DNA of 64,000 nucleotides from Pseudoramibacter porci. GTDB lineage: Bacteria; Bacillota; Clostridia; Eubacteriales; Eubacteriaceae. Positions within the stretch are counted from its first letter, which is position 1; each line of letters begins with the position of its first letter. The notes under the pieces are model-generated. The model searched no databases. It was not told where the DNA came from and was given only the letters and a program-made list of their open reading frames with translations. The stretch is taken from NCBI RefSeq assembly GCF_009696145.1, contig NZ_VUMO01000003.1, forward strand, positions 62,001 to 126,000, read 5' to 3'. The position numbers and the translations under genes were made by a program. Below, piece by piece: positions 49,633-58,172 of this stretch.

Positions 49633-49700
49633 GGGAGATGGTCTCTTTTTATCGAACCCTATTTTATTTTTAATATTGATATGTATTCACGATTAGGAAT

Positions 49701-51089
49701 TTAGGCGTCCGCGTCCACCGATTCCAGGCTCGTCCCTTTGCGGAAGGCCTTGCACGACGGCATCTTCTTCATGCAGAAGTAATAAATCAAGCCGGTGGGC
49801 ACCGTCGCAGTCAAGAAAGAGATGTCCACGTTGAGCAGGCCGATGACCGCGCCCACTGCGGTGGCGATGATTGCCGCCCAGTTGACCCCCTGGCGGGAAC
49901 TGTCTTCCGCGTAGAGATCGTCGAGCTGTTCTTTGGTGAAGTGGCGTTTGTGGAGGATGTAGTAATCCACAATCAGCACTGCAAAGATCGGGCTGAAGAA
50001 CGCCGTGTACACCTTGACGAAGACGTCGAGCCCCGCGGCAGAGGCGTCGTTGGTGAGGATCCACGGGCAGCAGCACACCGCGAGGATCCCGACGAAGATG
50101 ACGGCGGTCTTGTGTTTCATCTTGAACACGTCCATGAAGGCGTAGGCCGGCGGCACCACGTTAGAAGCCAGGTTCGTCGTCATCTGTGCGAACAGAATAA
50201 AGGCCAGGACGACAACTTTGATGAACACATTGTCCACCATCGTGCCGAAGGCGTTGATCGGGTTGGCGATGCCGGTGGCCGTAGACGCCATCGCGCCGAT
50301 CACCCCGAGCATGACCGTGGCCGGCACCATCGCGAGGAAATAAGATGTCCCGCGCTTCGCCGGCGAGTAGCCCCGCTTCAGCTCCCTGGAGTAGTCTCCG
50401 GCGTTGAGCATGACCGTCGTGGAATTGCCGAAGAAGGCGATGCACGCCGCGATGAACGGCATGCCCCAAGTCGGCTTCAGACTGCCTAAATTCGTCTGAA
50501 TGACGCCGCTGTACTTGGACAGGCAGATGTAGAGCAGGTAGAACATCGCCGCGACGATGACCACGCCGCCGATGTTTTCGACCCATTTGATGCCCTGGAA
50601 GCCCTTGACGGACAATGCGATCTGAACCGCCTGGAACACGAAGAAGAACAGCCAGACGTTGTTGTAGTGAAACAGCGCGATGGAAATCTGGTTGATCGCC
50701 GCGCCCCCGAGCCAGGTCTGGAAGCCGTACCAGACGATGGCGGGCAGGCCTCGAATGAGGACCGGAATGGCGCTGCCCTTGGTGCCGTAGGCACTCTTAA
50801 GCTGAATCGCGTAAGGGGCGCCAGTCTTGTAGCTGAAGGTGTCGTTTAAGCAGATGCCGACGATGAGGACGAGGGTTCCGATGGCGACGGCCAGGAAGAT
50901 CTGCATGAGGTTGAGGCCCTTGCCCAGCTGGGCGGAGCCCATGGTCAGGGTCCCGATGGAGATACAGCCCCCAAGCCAAAGCATGGTGTAGGAGCCCCAG
51001 CCCATGCTGCGTTCTTCGTCCTTAAGGGGCTTTAAGGACGCCGCCTCTTTCTTTTCTTCGGCCACAGGGGCCGTATTGTCTTTTGCCAT
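49701..51089 (-). CDS. NCS1-family nucleobase/allantoin permease (copy B)
   Basis: Cation-coupled transporter of 462 residues with about 12 membrane helices. NCS1 signatures: the first-helix region GWGSYTMLWLGGCISIGT near 30, then GLPAIVWYGFQTWLGGAAIN near 113, and LNAGDYSREL near 233. The family carries cytosine, uracil, hydantoins and allantoin. It is last in a four-gene series of two allantoinase/permease pairs, so allantoin or a related ureide is the likely cargo. AAAGGAGT precedes the ATG. A terminator lies after it. Confidence 0.9.
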   Translation of the reverse strand: MAKDNTAPVAEEKKEAASLKPLKDEERSMGWGSYTMLWLGGCISIGTLTMGSAQLGKGLNLMQIFLAVAIGTLVLIVGICLNDTFSYKTGAPYAIQLKSAYGTKGSAIPVLIRGLPAIVWYGFQTWLGGAAINQISIALFHYNNVWLFFFVFQAVQIALSVKGFQGIKWVENIGGVVIVAAMFYLLYICLSKYSGVIQTNLGSLKPTWGMPFIAACIAFFGNSTTVMLNAGDYSRELKRGYSPAKRGTSYFLAMVPATVMLGVIGAMASTATGIANPINAFGTMVDNVFIKVVVLAFILFAQMTTNLASNVVPPAYAFMDVFKMKHKTAVIFVGILAVCCCPWILTNDASAAGLDVFVKVYTAFFSPIFAVLIVDYYILHKRHFTKEQLDDLYAEDSSRQGVNWAAIIATAVGAVIGLLNVDISFLTATVPTGLIYYFCMKKMPSCKAFRKGTSLESVDADA

Positions 51090-51113
51090 TTGTGAAATAC
51101 TCCTTTATACTGC

Positions 51114-52517
51114 TTATTTCAGGGGTTTAATAAATTCGCCGGTGCCTTTGGCGTCTTCGATGTAGCGGCCGTCCTCGGCGACGAGTCTGCCGCGGATGAA
51201 GGTCTTCACCGGGGCGCCCTTGCCGCTCAAGCCGTCGAAGCAGGAAACGTGGCCCTTGGTGTAGAGCTTGTCCTGTTCCACTTGCCATTCTTTTTCAGGA
51301 TCGAGGATGACGATGTCGGCGTCGAAGCCAATTTCGAAGGCGCCCTTGCGGCCCCAGAACCCGAAGATCTTCGCAGGGCTTTCGTCCATGACTTTCGCGA
51401 TGAGGGTCGGCGAGAGCTTTTTCTGGTGCACCGTCATATCGAACATCATCGGCAGGAAATACTGGATCGAGTTGAGCCCGCCCCAGGCCTGCCAGATGTC
51501 CTTGGTGGCGTTGTCCTTTTCTTCGTCCGCGGCCGGCGAGTGGTCGCTGCCGACGCAGGCGAGGGTCCCGTCGAGGACGTAATCCCAAAGGCCGTCCACG
51601 GCGTCCTGGGTGCGCAGCGGCGGGGTGCATTTCGCCGGGCCGCCCTTTTCGAAGACGAAATCTTCGGTGAAGCCGAGATAGTGGGGGCAGGTTTCCGCCG
51701 TGACCTTCAAGCCTTCGTGCTGGGCGTCCTTGACCACCTGGGCCACCATCGGGTGGGACACGTGGCAGATGTGGACGCGGGCGCCGGTGGCCCGGGCCAT
51801 GTCGATGACGTTTTTCGTCGCCACGTATTCGGTCCAGACGTCGTGGGCGTCGAGGAAGTCGCGGATTTTCTGTTCCCGGGTCTGGTTCGTCTTGGCCTTG
51901 GCTTCTTTTTCACGCTCCAGCACCTGGCCGTATTCTTCGCAGTGGAAGCCGCAGAGGGCGCCGGTGGGCTTTAAGATGTCCAGGGCCTTTCTGATATTGC
52001 CGAGGTTGACCGTCGGGAAGAGGGGCCCGTTGGGGCAGGTGAAGCCCTTAAAGGCCGCGACGCCGCAGGCTTCCAGATCGAGCAGGTCTGCCATGTTGTT
52101 CTTCACCGAGTCGGGCTTGTCGTCGAAATCGCCGACGAGGCCGCCCCAGAGGCCGTAGTCCACATAAGAATGGCGGGAGATTTTGCTCATCTTCAGATCG
52201 AAGATTGCCTTGTTCATCAAGGACGGGTCGTTGTTCAGCGGCATGTCGATCAGCGTCGTGCACCCCGCCGCCACTGCCGCCCGGGAGCCGGTTTCGAAAT
52301 TTTCGCGGTATTCAAATCCCGGTTCGTTCAAATGGGCGTGGCAGTCAATGATCCCCGGATAGACCAGGTTGCCGCCGGCGTCCACGGTTTTTTTCGCTTC
52401 CACCCTTTCGCCCGGAGCGAAGAACCCCGCGAATTTGCCGTCCTTCACTGCGATCTGCGCGTCGAAGATCCGGTCCGGCGTGACGAGTTTGCCGTTTGTG
52501 ATCAATAAATCGTACAT
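51114..52517 (-). CDS. allB: Allantoinase (copy B)
   Basis: Opens the hydantoin ring of allantoin to allantoate. It has 467 residues from the ATG at 52517 (AAGGAG upstream). Binuclear metal site: IIDCHAHLNEPG near 54, the carboxylated-lysine segment AAFKGFTCPN near 147, HICHVSH near 235 and GSDHSPA near 318. The PLNNDPS and WQAWGGLNSIQ segments match AllB rather than hydantoinases. It starts 40 bases after the copy A permease. Copy A differs clearly in sequence, so the two may prefer different ureides or stereoisomers. Confidence 0.92.
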   Translation of the reverse strand: MYDLLITNGKLVTPDRIFDAQIAVKDGKFAGFFAPGERVEAKKTVDAGGNLVYPGIIDCHAHLNEPGFEYRENFETGSRAAVAAGCTTLIDMPLNNDPSLMNKAIFDLKMSKISRHSYVDYGLWGGLVGDFDDKPDSVKNNMADLLDLEACGVAAFKGFTCPNGPLFPTVNLGNIRKALDILKPTGALCGFHCEEYGQVLEREKEAKAKTNQTREQKIRDFLDAHDVWTEYVATKNVIDMARATGARVHICHVSHPMVAQVVKDAQHEGLKVTAETCPHYLGFTEDFVFEKGGPAKCTPPLRTQDAVDGLWDYVLDGTLACVGSDHSPAADEEKDNATKDIWQAWGGLNSIQYFLPMMFDMTVHQKKLSPTLIAKVMDESPAKIFGFWGRKGAFEIGFDADIVILDPEKEWQVEQDKLYTKGHVSCFDGLSGKGAPVKTFIRGRLVAEDGRYIEDAKGTGEFIKPLK

Positions 52518-52557
52518 GTTACACTCCTTACTCTCCAAGTGATATTCCGTTAATATT

Positions 52558-53952
52558 TTATGCCGCTTCTTCAGCCGATGCGTCTGCCGTGTCGAAGATC
52601 GTGCCCTTTCTGAAATTGTCGATATTGCCGAAATGGGCGTATTTCATGAGCAGATAGTACACGACGCCGGTGGGGATCAGCGAGATGTACCAGGACAAAT
52701 CCATCACCAGACAGGACACGGCCGAGCCGACGACAATGGCGATGACTGCCGCCCAGTTGATTCCCTTAAACGGCGTGTGGTCCTTGTCGTATAGGTCGTT
52801 GACGTCGAGGGTCTGCTTGCGCAGGATGTAGTAATCCACCACCATGACCGCGAAAATCGGCCCGAGGAAGGCGGAGTAGAACCGGGTGAACAGGGACAGC
52901 CCTGCGGCGGACTGGGCGGTGACCAGGCGCCACGGCATGACCACCACCGACAGCGCACCGACAATGATCGTCGCCCACGACCATTTCATGTTGAAGGATT
53001 CCACGAGGACGTAGGCCGGCGGGACGATGTTGTTGAGGACGTTGGTTGTGACCTGAGCGAAGGCGATGAAGGCGAGGGTCAGGATGGTTAAGACCTTGGA
53101 ATTCATCGTCGTCGAGAAGACCACCACCGGGTCGGCGTTGCCCGTCGCCGCTGTAACCAAAAGGCCGATGAGGCCCATGAACAGCGTCACCGGCAGAATC
53201 GCCAGGGTGTAGATGCTGCCCGTCGCGGCCGGGCCGGTCTTTTCTTTCAAATTGCGGCTGTAGTCCGACGCGTTGACGATCATCGTCGCGTAAATCCCGA
53301 GGAAGGAGGTCGTCGCCGCCCAGAAGGGCATGCCCCAGGTGCCTTTGATGCCGCTGAAGGCGTTGCCGATCTGCCCCGCGAACTTGGTATTCACGACGTA
53401 GAGCATGTAAATCAAAATCCCGATGATGAACACACAAGACACGTTTTCGAGCCATTTGATTTCCTTGAAGCCCTTGATAGCCAGGGCGACCTGAAGGATG
53501 GTGAACAGCGCGAAAACGATCGGCATGTTGCTGAAGCCAAAGAGGATTTTCAGGCAGGAGTTGATGGCCCCGGCGCCGACCCAGCTCTGGAAGCCGAACC
53601 AGACGATGGCCGGAATCCCGCGCATGAATCCCGGAATCTTAAGCCCGGCGAAGCCGAAGCTCGACCGCGCCTGAACCGTAAACGGCACCCCGTATTTGTG
53701 GCCGCAGTTGCCGATTAAAACCAGGGCGACGGCGATGACCGCGCAGCCGATGCACATGGCGATGATGGCCTGAGCCACTGTCAGCGCGCCGATGAGGCTC
53801 GCCCCCATGGAAAACGTCCCGATGGAGACGCAGCCGCCCATGAAGCTCGCCCCGTAGGACAGCGGGTCCATGATCCGCTCGTCGGTGGGGAGCAAATCGG
53901 CGTTGACGTTTTTCGCCAGCTCCGGATTCAGAATCTTGTTTTCTTTCAGCAT
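52558..53952 (-). CDS. NCS1-family nucleobase/allantoin permease (copy A)
   Basis: Transporter of 464 residues with about 12 helices. PLSYGASFMGGCVSIGTFSM near 31, RGIPAIVWFGFQSWVGAGAIN near 112 and VNASDYSRNLKEKTGPAATG are NCS1 features. It is related to copy B but well diverged. It sits 24 bases after the allantoinase copy A gene; GAAGGGAAG lies before the start. Confidence 0.9.
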   Translation of the reverse strand: MLKENKILNPELAKNVNADLLPTDERIMDPLSYGASFMGGCVSIGTFSMGASLIGALTVAQAIIAMCIGCAVIAVALVLIGNCGHKYGVPFTVQARSSFGFAGLKIPGFMRGIPAIVWFGFQSWVGAGAINSCLKILFGFSNMPIVFALFTILQVALAIKGFKEIKWLENVSCVFIIGILIYMLYVVNTKFAGQIGNAFSGIKGTWGMPFWAATTSFLGIYATMIVNASDYSRNLKEKTGPAATGSIYTLAILPVTLFMGLIGLLVTAATGNADPVVVFSTTMNSKVLTILTLAFIAFAQVTTNVLNNIVPPAYVLVESFNMKWSWATIIVGALSVVVMPWRLVTAQSAAGLSLFTRFYSAFLGPIFAVMVVDYYILRKQTLDVNDLYDKDHTPFKGINWAAVIAIVVGSAVSCLVMDLSWYISLIPTGVVYYLLMKYAHFGNIDNFRKGTIFDTADASAEEAA

Positions 53953-53976
53953 GATGATCTTCCCTTCTATTGACGC

Positions 53977-55350
53977 TTATTTGATGCGTTTGATCAATTC
54001 GCCGGTGCCCTTTTCGCCGACGACTTTGCCGTCTTCTGCCATGACCGCCCCGCGCACGACGGTGCACACCGGCAGGCCCTTGCCCTTCATGCCCACAAAG
54101 GCCGAAATCTTGTTGACGTAGAGCAAATCTTCCGCCTTGACTTCCCATTCCTGATCGGGATCGATGATCACGAAGTCGGCGTCAAATCCCGGACGGATGT
54201 CGCCTTTTCTGCCGTAGATGCCGAAGGCCTTGGCCGGGTTCTTCGCCATCGCCGTGGCCAGCACTGACGGGCTGATGCCCCGCTTGACGACCCCTTCGGA
54301 GAAAGCCGCCTGGACACAGCTCTGGATGCCGCTGATGCCGCCCCAGACGTCGAACACGTTTTCGATCTTCTGGCCGAGGATTTCTTTGTATTTTTCGTCC
54401 GGTGCGCAGGGCGAGTGGTCCGAAGCGATGCCCGAGAACGTCCCGTCGACGACGTAGCCCCAGAGGCGTTCCACCTCTTCCCGGCTTCTCAAAGGCGGCG
54501 CGCATTTGAACAGCTCGCCGTGGTCGAGGGTGTCCTGGCCGGTGAAGCTCAAATAATGGGCGCAGGTTTCCGCCGTGATGTCGTAGCCGGCCTGCTGCGC
54601 TTCCTTGATCTTCTGGGCGACGTCGGGGCTGGACACGTGGCAGATGTGCGCCTTGCAGCCTGTGGCCTTAGCGATTTCGATAACCGCGTCGGTCGCGACC
54701 ATTTCCGCGGCGACCGTTCTTGAATCGAGGAAGCCCTGCCAGTCCAGGCGGCCTTCCCGTTTCATCTTCGCTTCCCCTTCTTTAATCATCGAGAAATCCT
54801 CGCAGTGGAAGCCGGCGCGGCCGCCGAATTCTTTGATGATGTTCATCGCTTCGTAAACCTGGCCGTAGTTCAGGGGCTTGTAGTCCGGCGACACCGGCCC
54901 GATGAAGGATTTGAAGGCGACACAGCCCTTGGCGTCGAGATCGGCCAGATCAGAGAAATTGTCGGGGATCAGTCCGCCCCAGAAGCAATAATCTGAATAA
55001 GCTTCTTGTGTAACCTTGGCTTCCTTTATGTCGAAAAGCTCGCCAGTGGTCATGGCCGGTTCGTTCTGCAGCGGCATGTCGATGACCGTCGTGTACCCGC
55101 CGAGCACCGCCGCGGCCGTCCCGTGTTCGTAATCCTCGCGCCATTCGTAGCCCGGATCGTTCAGATGGGCGTGGGTGTCGATGGCCCCCGGGAAAACGTA
55201 TTTGCCGCCAGCGTCGATGACCCGCTTGGCGTCGACTTCGACCCCCGGCGCCAAAATGGCCGCGATCTTGCCGTCCTTGACGGCGATGCCGCCGTCCTGA
55301 ACCATTTCCGGCGTAACCAATTTGCCGTTTCGAATGAATAAATCGTACAT
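53977..55350 (-). CDS. allB: Allantoinase (copy A)
   Basis: Amidohydrolase of 457 residues, first gene of the four-gene series. The ATG at 55350 follows AGGAGG by six bases; upstream in-frame ATGs lack a site. AIDTHAHLNDPGYEWRED near 54, the carboxylated lysine in VAFKSFIGPV near 147, HICHVSSPD near 228 and ASDHSPC near 311 are the allantoinase metal and substrate residues; CAPPLRSREE and WGGISGIQSC match AllB closely. Expression may depend on the promoter-terminator leader upstream. Confidence 0.93.
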   Translation of the reverse strand: MYDLFIRNGKLVTPEMVQDGGIAVKDGKIAAILAPGVEVDAKRVIDAGGKYVFPGAIDTHAHLNDPGYEWREDYEHGTAAAVLGGYTTVIDMPLQNEPAMTTGELFDIKEAKVTQEAYSDYCFWGGLIPDNFSDLADLDAKGCVAFKSFIGPVSPDYKPLNYGQVYEAMNIIKEFGGRAGFHCEDFSMIKEGEAKMKREGRLDWQGFLDSRTVAAEMVATDAVIEIAKATGCKAHICHVSSPDVAQKIKEAQQAGYDITAETCAHYLSFTGQDTLDHGELFKCAPPLRSREEVERLWGYVVDGTFSGIASDHSPCAPDEKYKEILGQKIENVFDVWGGISGIQSCVQAAFSEGVVKRGISPSVLATAMAKNPAKAFGIYGRKGDIRPGFDADFVIIDPDQEWEVKAEDLLYVNKISAFVGMKGKGLPVCTVVRGAVMAEDGKVVGEKGTGELIKRIK

Positions 55351-55456
55351 GGTGTTCCTCCTGCTTCTCCGTGACTTCTCCATGTTTGCACACAATCTGA
55401 TTAACCGCGTTTAACTTTCATTATGCCTTAAATGTATTCCCTTTCATCCCCCGTCT

Positions 55457-55495
55457 AAAAAAAGGGCGTCAAAAGCTAAAACTTCTGACGCCCTT
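55457..55495 (-). terminator. Terminator within the leader of the allantoin operon
   Basis: GGGCGTCA (55464-55471) pairs with TGACGCCC (55486-55493), with seven T on the minus strand. It lies between a near-consensus promoter and the first gene, so it can act as an attenuator or end a short RNA of about 60 bases. Confidence 0.85.
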
Positions 55496-55525
55496 GCCAT
55501 TTGAGTATTTTCTTGATTCGCTTTC

Positions 55526-55554
55526 ACTATAACGGACAATGCGTGCGTTGTCAA
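55526..55554 (-). promoter_or_regulatory. Near-consensus promoter of the allantoin operon leader
   Basis: Minus strand TTGACA (55549-55554), 17 bases, TATAGT (55526-55531). The gene-free stretch 55351-55785 otherwise shows AT-rich sequence and a TATAAT element at 55752-55757 that may serve the plus-strand gene. Confidence 0.9.
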
Positions 55555-55785
55555 TAACCGCGGGTCAGAATCTTTTATGAATTAAAATATAATTGAAATT
55601 TCGATATTGCGTTCAACCATTTTTTAATTTCTCTGTCTTTATTGTAAACGCATACCCATAGAAATGCAAGAATTTTTTGTCAATCTTCACTTTTTGGCAT
55701 TAAAATCTAAAGAACCGGTTTTTTCAAGGCCTTTCCTGTGATAAGATGTTCTATAATAAAAGCAAAAAGAAACGATGAGGCTGTT

Positions 55786-56694
55786 ATGAAACGCACATTT
55801 TTATCGATTACCGACTACACCGCCCCCTGGATCGGCGCCGCCCGTCTGCATCGCGGCACGGTCCACTCGGTCTACAAGGGCGCGGTGAACCTCATGGTGG
55901 GCGGCCAGCTCATCGCCCTGCAGCCGGCGGACTCGCCCGTCTCGCCGCTGACACTCCGCTGCGATTTTCCGCTGTCGACTCTCGACGTCGCCCCCGGCAG
56001 CGCCTTCACCATCGGCCGCGGTGCCATCCGCACCGAAAACGCCGTCCTCACCCTGACCGACGCCGCCGACGTCATCCCCACCCGGCTCGCTCCGGAGGCC
56101 GACACCGACCCGGCCGCCTACCGCAAAAGCGGCGAGGCGGCCTACAAAATTTTAGCCGAGGTCTACCTCAGCCGGGCCAAAGGGACACTGGGCCGCTGCA
56201 TCAGTCATCCCTACGGATTTCGGCCGCTGTTCGGCGGCACCGGCCAGGTCAGCACGATGTTTTATGCCGCCGTCGAGGACATTTTAAGCCGCGCGGCAGA
56301 CGCCTTTTCTGATGCCGATTATCCGCGCTTTGCCGCCACCCTCAAGGAGCTCATCGGCCTCGGCACAGGGCTGACCCCCAGCGGCGACGATTTCGTCTGC
56401 GGGGTGTTCGCCGCCTTTCGGGGCGCCGGCGCCTGGTATCACCCGGCTATGCCCGACCTCCTCCGCCAGCTGACCCACATCGAAAACCGCACCCATCCCC
56501 TCTCCGTCGCCTTTATCAACTGCGCGGCCGAGGGCTATTACTCCCAGGCGATTTTAAATTTTTTCAATCGCGATCAATCTGTTTTTAATTATTTGACGAC
56601 CGTCAAAGAATTTAGGAAAATCGGGCATTCCTCCGGGATTGATTCCCTGTGCGGCATGGCCTTTACCTTAAAATGTTTGTGCGAAGCACCTTGA
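55786..56694 (+). CDS. allH: DUF2877 protein (AllH-like)
   Basis: Protein of 302 residues from the ATG at 55786. Its LIGLGTGLTPSGDDFVCGVF segment near 192 is the DUF2877 signature. In Escherichia coli the DUF2877 protein AllH (YlbF) works with AllF (FdrA) and AllG as oxamate carbamoyltransferase in anaerobic allantoin use. Neither partner is present in this window. The location beside allantoinase genes supports a role in ureide breakdown; the exact reaction without partners is unclear. Confidence 0.82.
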   Translation: MKRTFLSITDYTAPWIGAARLHRGTVHSVYKGAVNLMVGGQLIALQPADSPVSPLTLRCDFPLSTLDVAPGSAFTIGRGAIRTENAVLTLTDAADVIPTRLAPEADTDPAAYRKSGEAAYKILAEVYLSRAKGTLGRCISHPYGFRPLFGGTGQVSTMFYAAVEDILSRAADAFSDADYPRFAATLKELIGLGTGLTPSGDDFVCGVFAAFRGAGAWYHPAMPDLLRQLTHIENRTHPLSVAFINCAAEGYYSQAILNFFNRDQSVFNYLTTVKEFRKIGHSSGIDSLCGMAFTLKCLCEAP

Positions 56695-56763
56695 AAATAT
56701 AAAATAAAAGGTCTAAACTTAAAATACAACCTCAAAAAATTAAAATGCGAAAGGAATGAAATT

Positions 56764-57294
56764 ATGAACGATTTACTCAAAGCCATGAGCGCCCGCCGCT
56801 CCGTGCGCACCTACGCCGACCGCGACGTCTCGGACGCCGATCTCGACGCGATTCTCAAAGCCGGCCGTCTCGGCCCGTCGGGCAAGGGCATCAAGCCCTA
56901 CGATTTCATCGTCATCCGCGACCCGCAGACGATTCAAAAACTCGTCGGCTGCCGCAAGGGCGGTGCGAAAATGCTGACCACCGCCAAAGCCGCCATCGCC
57001 GTCCTCGGCGACGAAGACCGCTCGGATACCTGGATCGAAGACGACGCCGTCGCCATGACCCAGATGCACCTGATGGCTTCCTACCTGGGCCTGGGCTCCT
57101 GCTGGCTGCAGATTCGGCTGCGCCCGTCGGATACCGAAGGCAAGTCCGCTGAAGATTTCGCCCGGGACGTGCTCGGCTTCCCGAAAAACAACCGCCTCGA
57201 AGCCATTCTCGCCCTCGGCCCCATCGATGAAGCGCCCGAACCCCACGACCCCGACGCCCTGGACGACGGCGTCATCCACCAGGAAAAATGGTAA
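56764..57294 (+). CDS. Nitroreductase-family flavoprotein
   Basis: FMN-dependent NAD(P)H oxidoreductase of 176 residues. ARRSVRTYADRDVSD near 10 and GRLGPSGKGIKPYDFIVIRD near 34 bind FMN, and YLGLGSCWLQIR near 101 is the dimer/flavin region. Real substrates range from nitro compounds to enoates and flavins. AAAGGA precedes the ATG. It follows the DUF2877 gene by about 70 bases and may be co-transcribed. Confidence 0.9.
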   Translation: MNDLLKAMSARRSVRTYADRDVSDADLDAILKAGRLGPSGKGIKPYDFIVIRDPQTIQKLVGCRKGGAKMLTTAKAAIAVLGDEDRSDTWIEDDAVAMTQMHLMASYLGLGSCWLQIRLRPSDTEGKSAEDFARDVLGFPKNNRLEAILALGPIDEAPEPHDPDALDDGVIHQEKW

Positions 57295-57297
57295 AGA

Positions 57298-57336
57298 AAA
57301 AGCATCTGCTTTTTAAGCAGATGCTTATTTTTTTGG
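57298..57336. terminator. Bidirectional terminator, nitroreductase / DUF2442 gene
   Basis: AAGCATCTGCTT pairs with AAGCAGATGCTT (57300-57326), with a T run on the plus strand and an A-rich stretch giving T on the minus strand. It touches the DUF2442 stop codon. Confidence 0.85.
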
Positions 57337-57759
57337 CGCGCCGTATTCGCGCGTCATCGCTTCTCTCGAGACCACCCACTGCTTGCCAAATTTGCAGGCG
57401 TCGACACCATTGATCAGCTTGCCGTAGGCGATGGCCTTGCGCAGCGTGCTCTCGTTAAGTCCCCAGAGCTGGGTCGCGTCGGTAAAGGCGATCAAATGAT
57501 CAAAGGGGGTCTCAACCCTTGTGCCGTTTTCATACAGCTCATCGCAAGAGAGATCCAGCGCGTCATTCCAAATCACGCCGTACCCCCCGATATCGACTTT
57601 CACTTGGCTGAATAATGCCTTCGATCTCTTAAGGGCCTCAAAGGCTGGCCACTTGTCAAACAGCGGCTTCACATCGTAAATTTTCGTCACGCCTTCGGCA
57701 AACTGAACACTCAGCTTATAATCCGACAGCGCATTCACGGCCTTGATTTTGTGGAACAT
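57325..57759 (-). CDS. DUF2442 protein with C-terminal helix-turn-helix
   Basis: Protein of 144 residues from the ATG at 57759 (GAGG upstream). Residues 1-80 match DUF2442 (YKLSVQFAEGVTKIYDVKPL near 15). The C-terminal part (about 95-144: DATQLWGLNESTLRKAIAYG, then a WVVSREAM segment) is an excisionase/MerR-like DNA-binding helix pair. It pairs with the DUF4160 gene just upstream, a common two-gene unit suspected to be toxin-antitoxin-like. Confidence 0.8.
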   Translation of the reverse strand: MFHKIKAVNALSDYKLSVQFAEGVTKIYDVKPLFDKWPAFEALKRSKALFSQVKVDIGGYGVIWNDALDLSCDELYENGTRVETPFDHLIAFTDATQLWGLNESTLRKAIAYGKLINGVDACKFGKQWVVSREAMTREYGAPKK

Positions 57760-57769
57760 GTTCTCAACC

Positions 57770-58027
57770 TCACTTTTCAAGCGGTGCAATTTCCTTAAAT
57801 TCCTGTGTTTCCCAGATGTCGAGCAGTTCACCCTGATGCAGGTGAACCCATTTGCTCACCAGCGCTAATGCCTTTTTCGGTAAATTGCCGTCTAATATTT
57901 CTCCGGTTTTGATTTCGATTTCCGCCGACATGTCGCCATACTGCGCATGAACGTGCGGCGGATTGTGTTCCGACTGCTGGTAATACATGCGCATGGTGAT
58001 GCCGTAAAATCTCGCTAACGTGGGCAT
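57770..58027 (-). CDS. DUF4160 protein
   Basis: Protein of 85 residues (MPTLARFYGITMRMYYQQSE, then HNPPHVHAQYGD), a clear DUF4160. The ATG at 58027 has GAGGAG at six bases; the longer frame has no support. Ten bases separate it from the DUF2442 gene. Function unknown. Confidence 0.85.
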   Translation of the reverse strand: MPTLARFYGITMRMYYQQSEHNPPHVHAQYGDMSAEIEIKTGEILDGNLPKKALALVSKWVHLHQGELLDIWETQEFKEIAPLEK

Positions 58028-58126
58028 GGTCATCTCCTCATTGTTTGCTTGCATTTTATCACGTTTTCGTGATGGATTCAAGTGCCTGCTGTTTCTCATG
58101 CTATTTACAGTCGTGCCCCGCGAGCC

Positions 58127-58162
58127 AAAAAAATGCTGAGCCACACGACTCAGCATTTTTTA
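58127..58162. terminator. Bidirectional terminator, etfA / upstream of the DUF4160 pair
   Basis: AAAATGCTGAG (58130-58140) pairs with CTCAGCATTTT (from 58149), with T runs both ways. It ends the allC-etf operon. Confidence 0.85.
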
Positions 58163-58172
58163 TTGCCTGATT

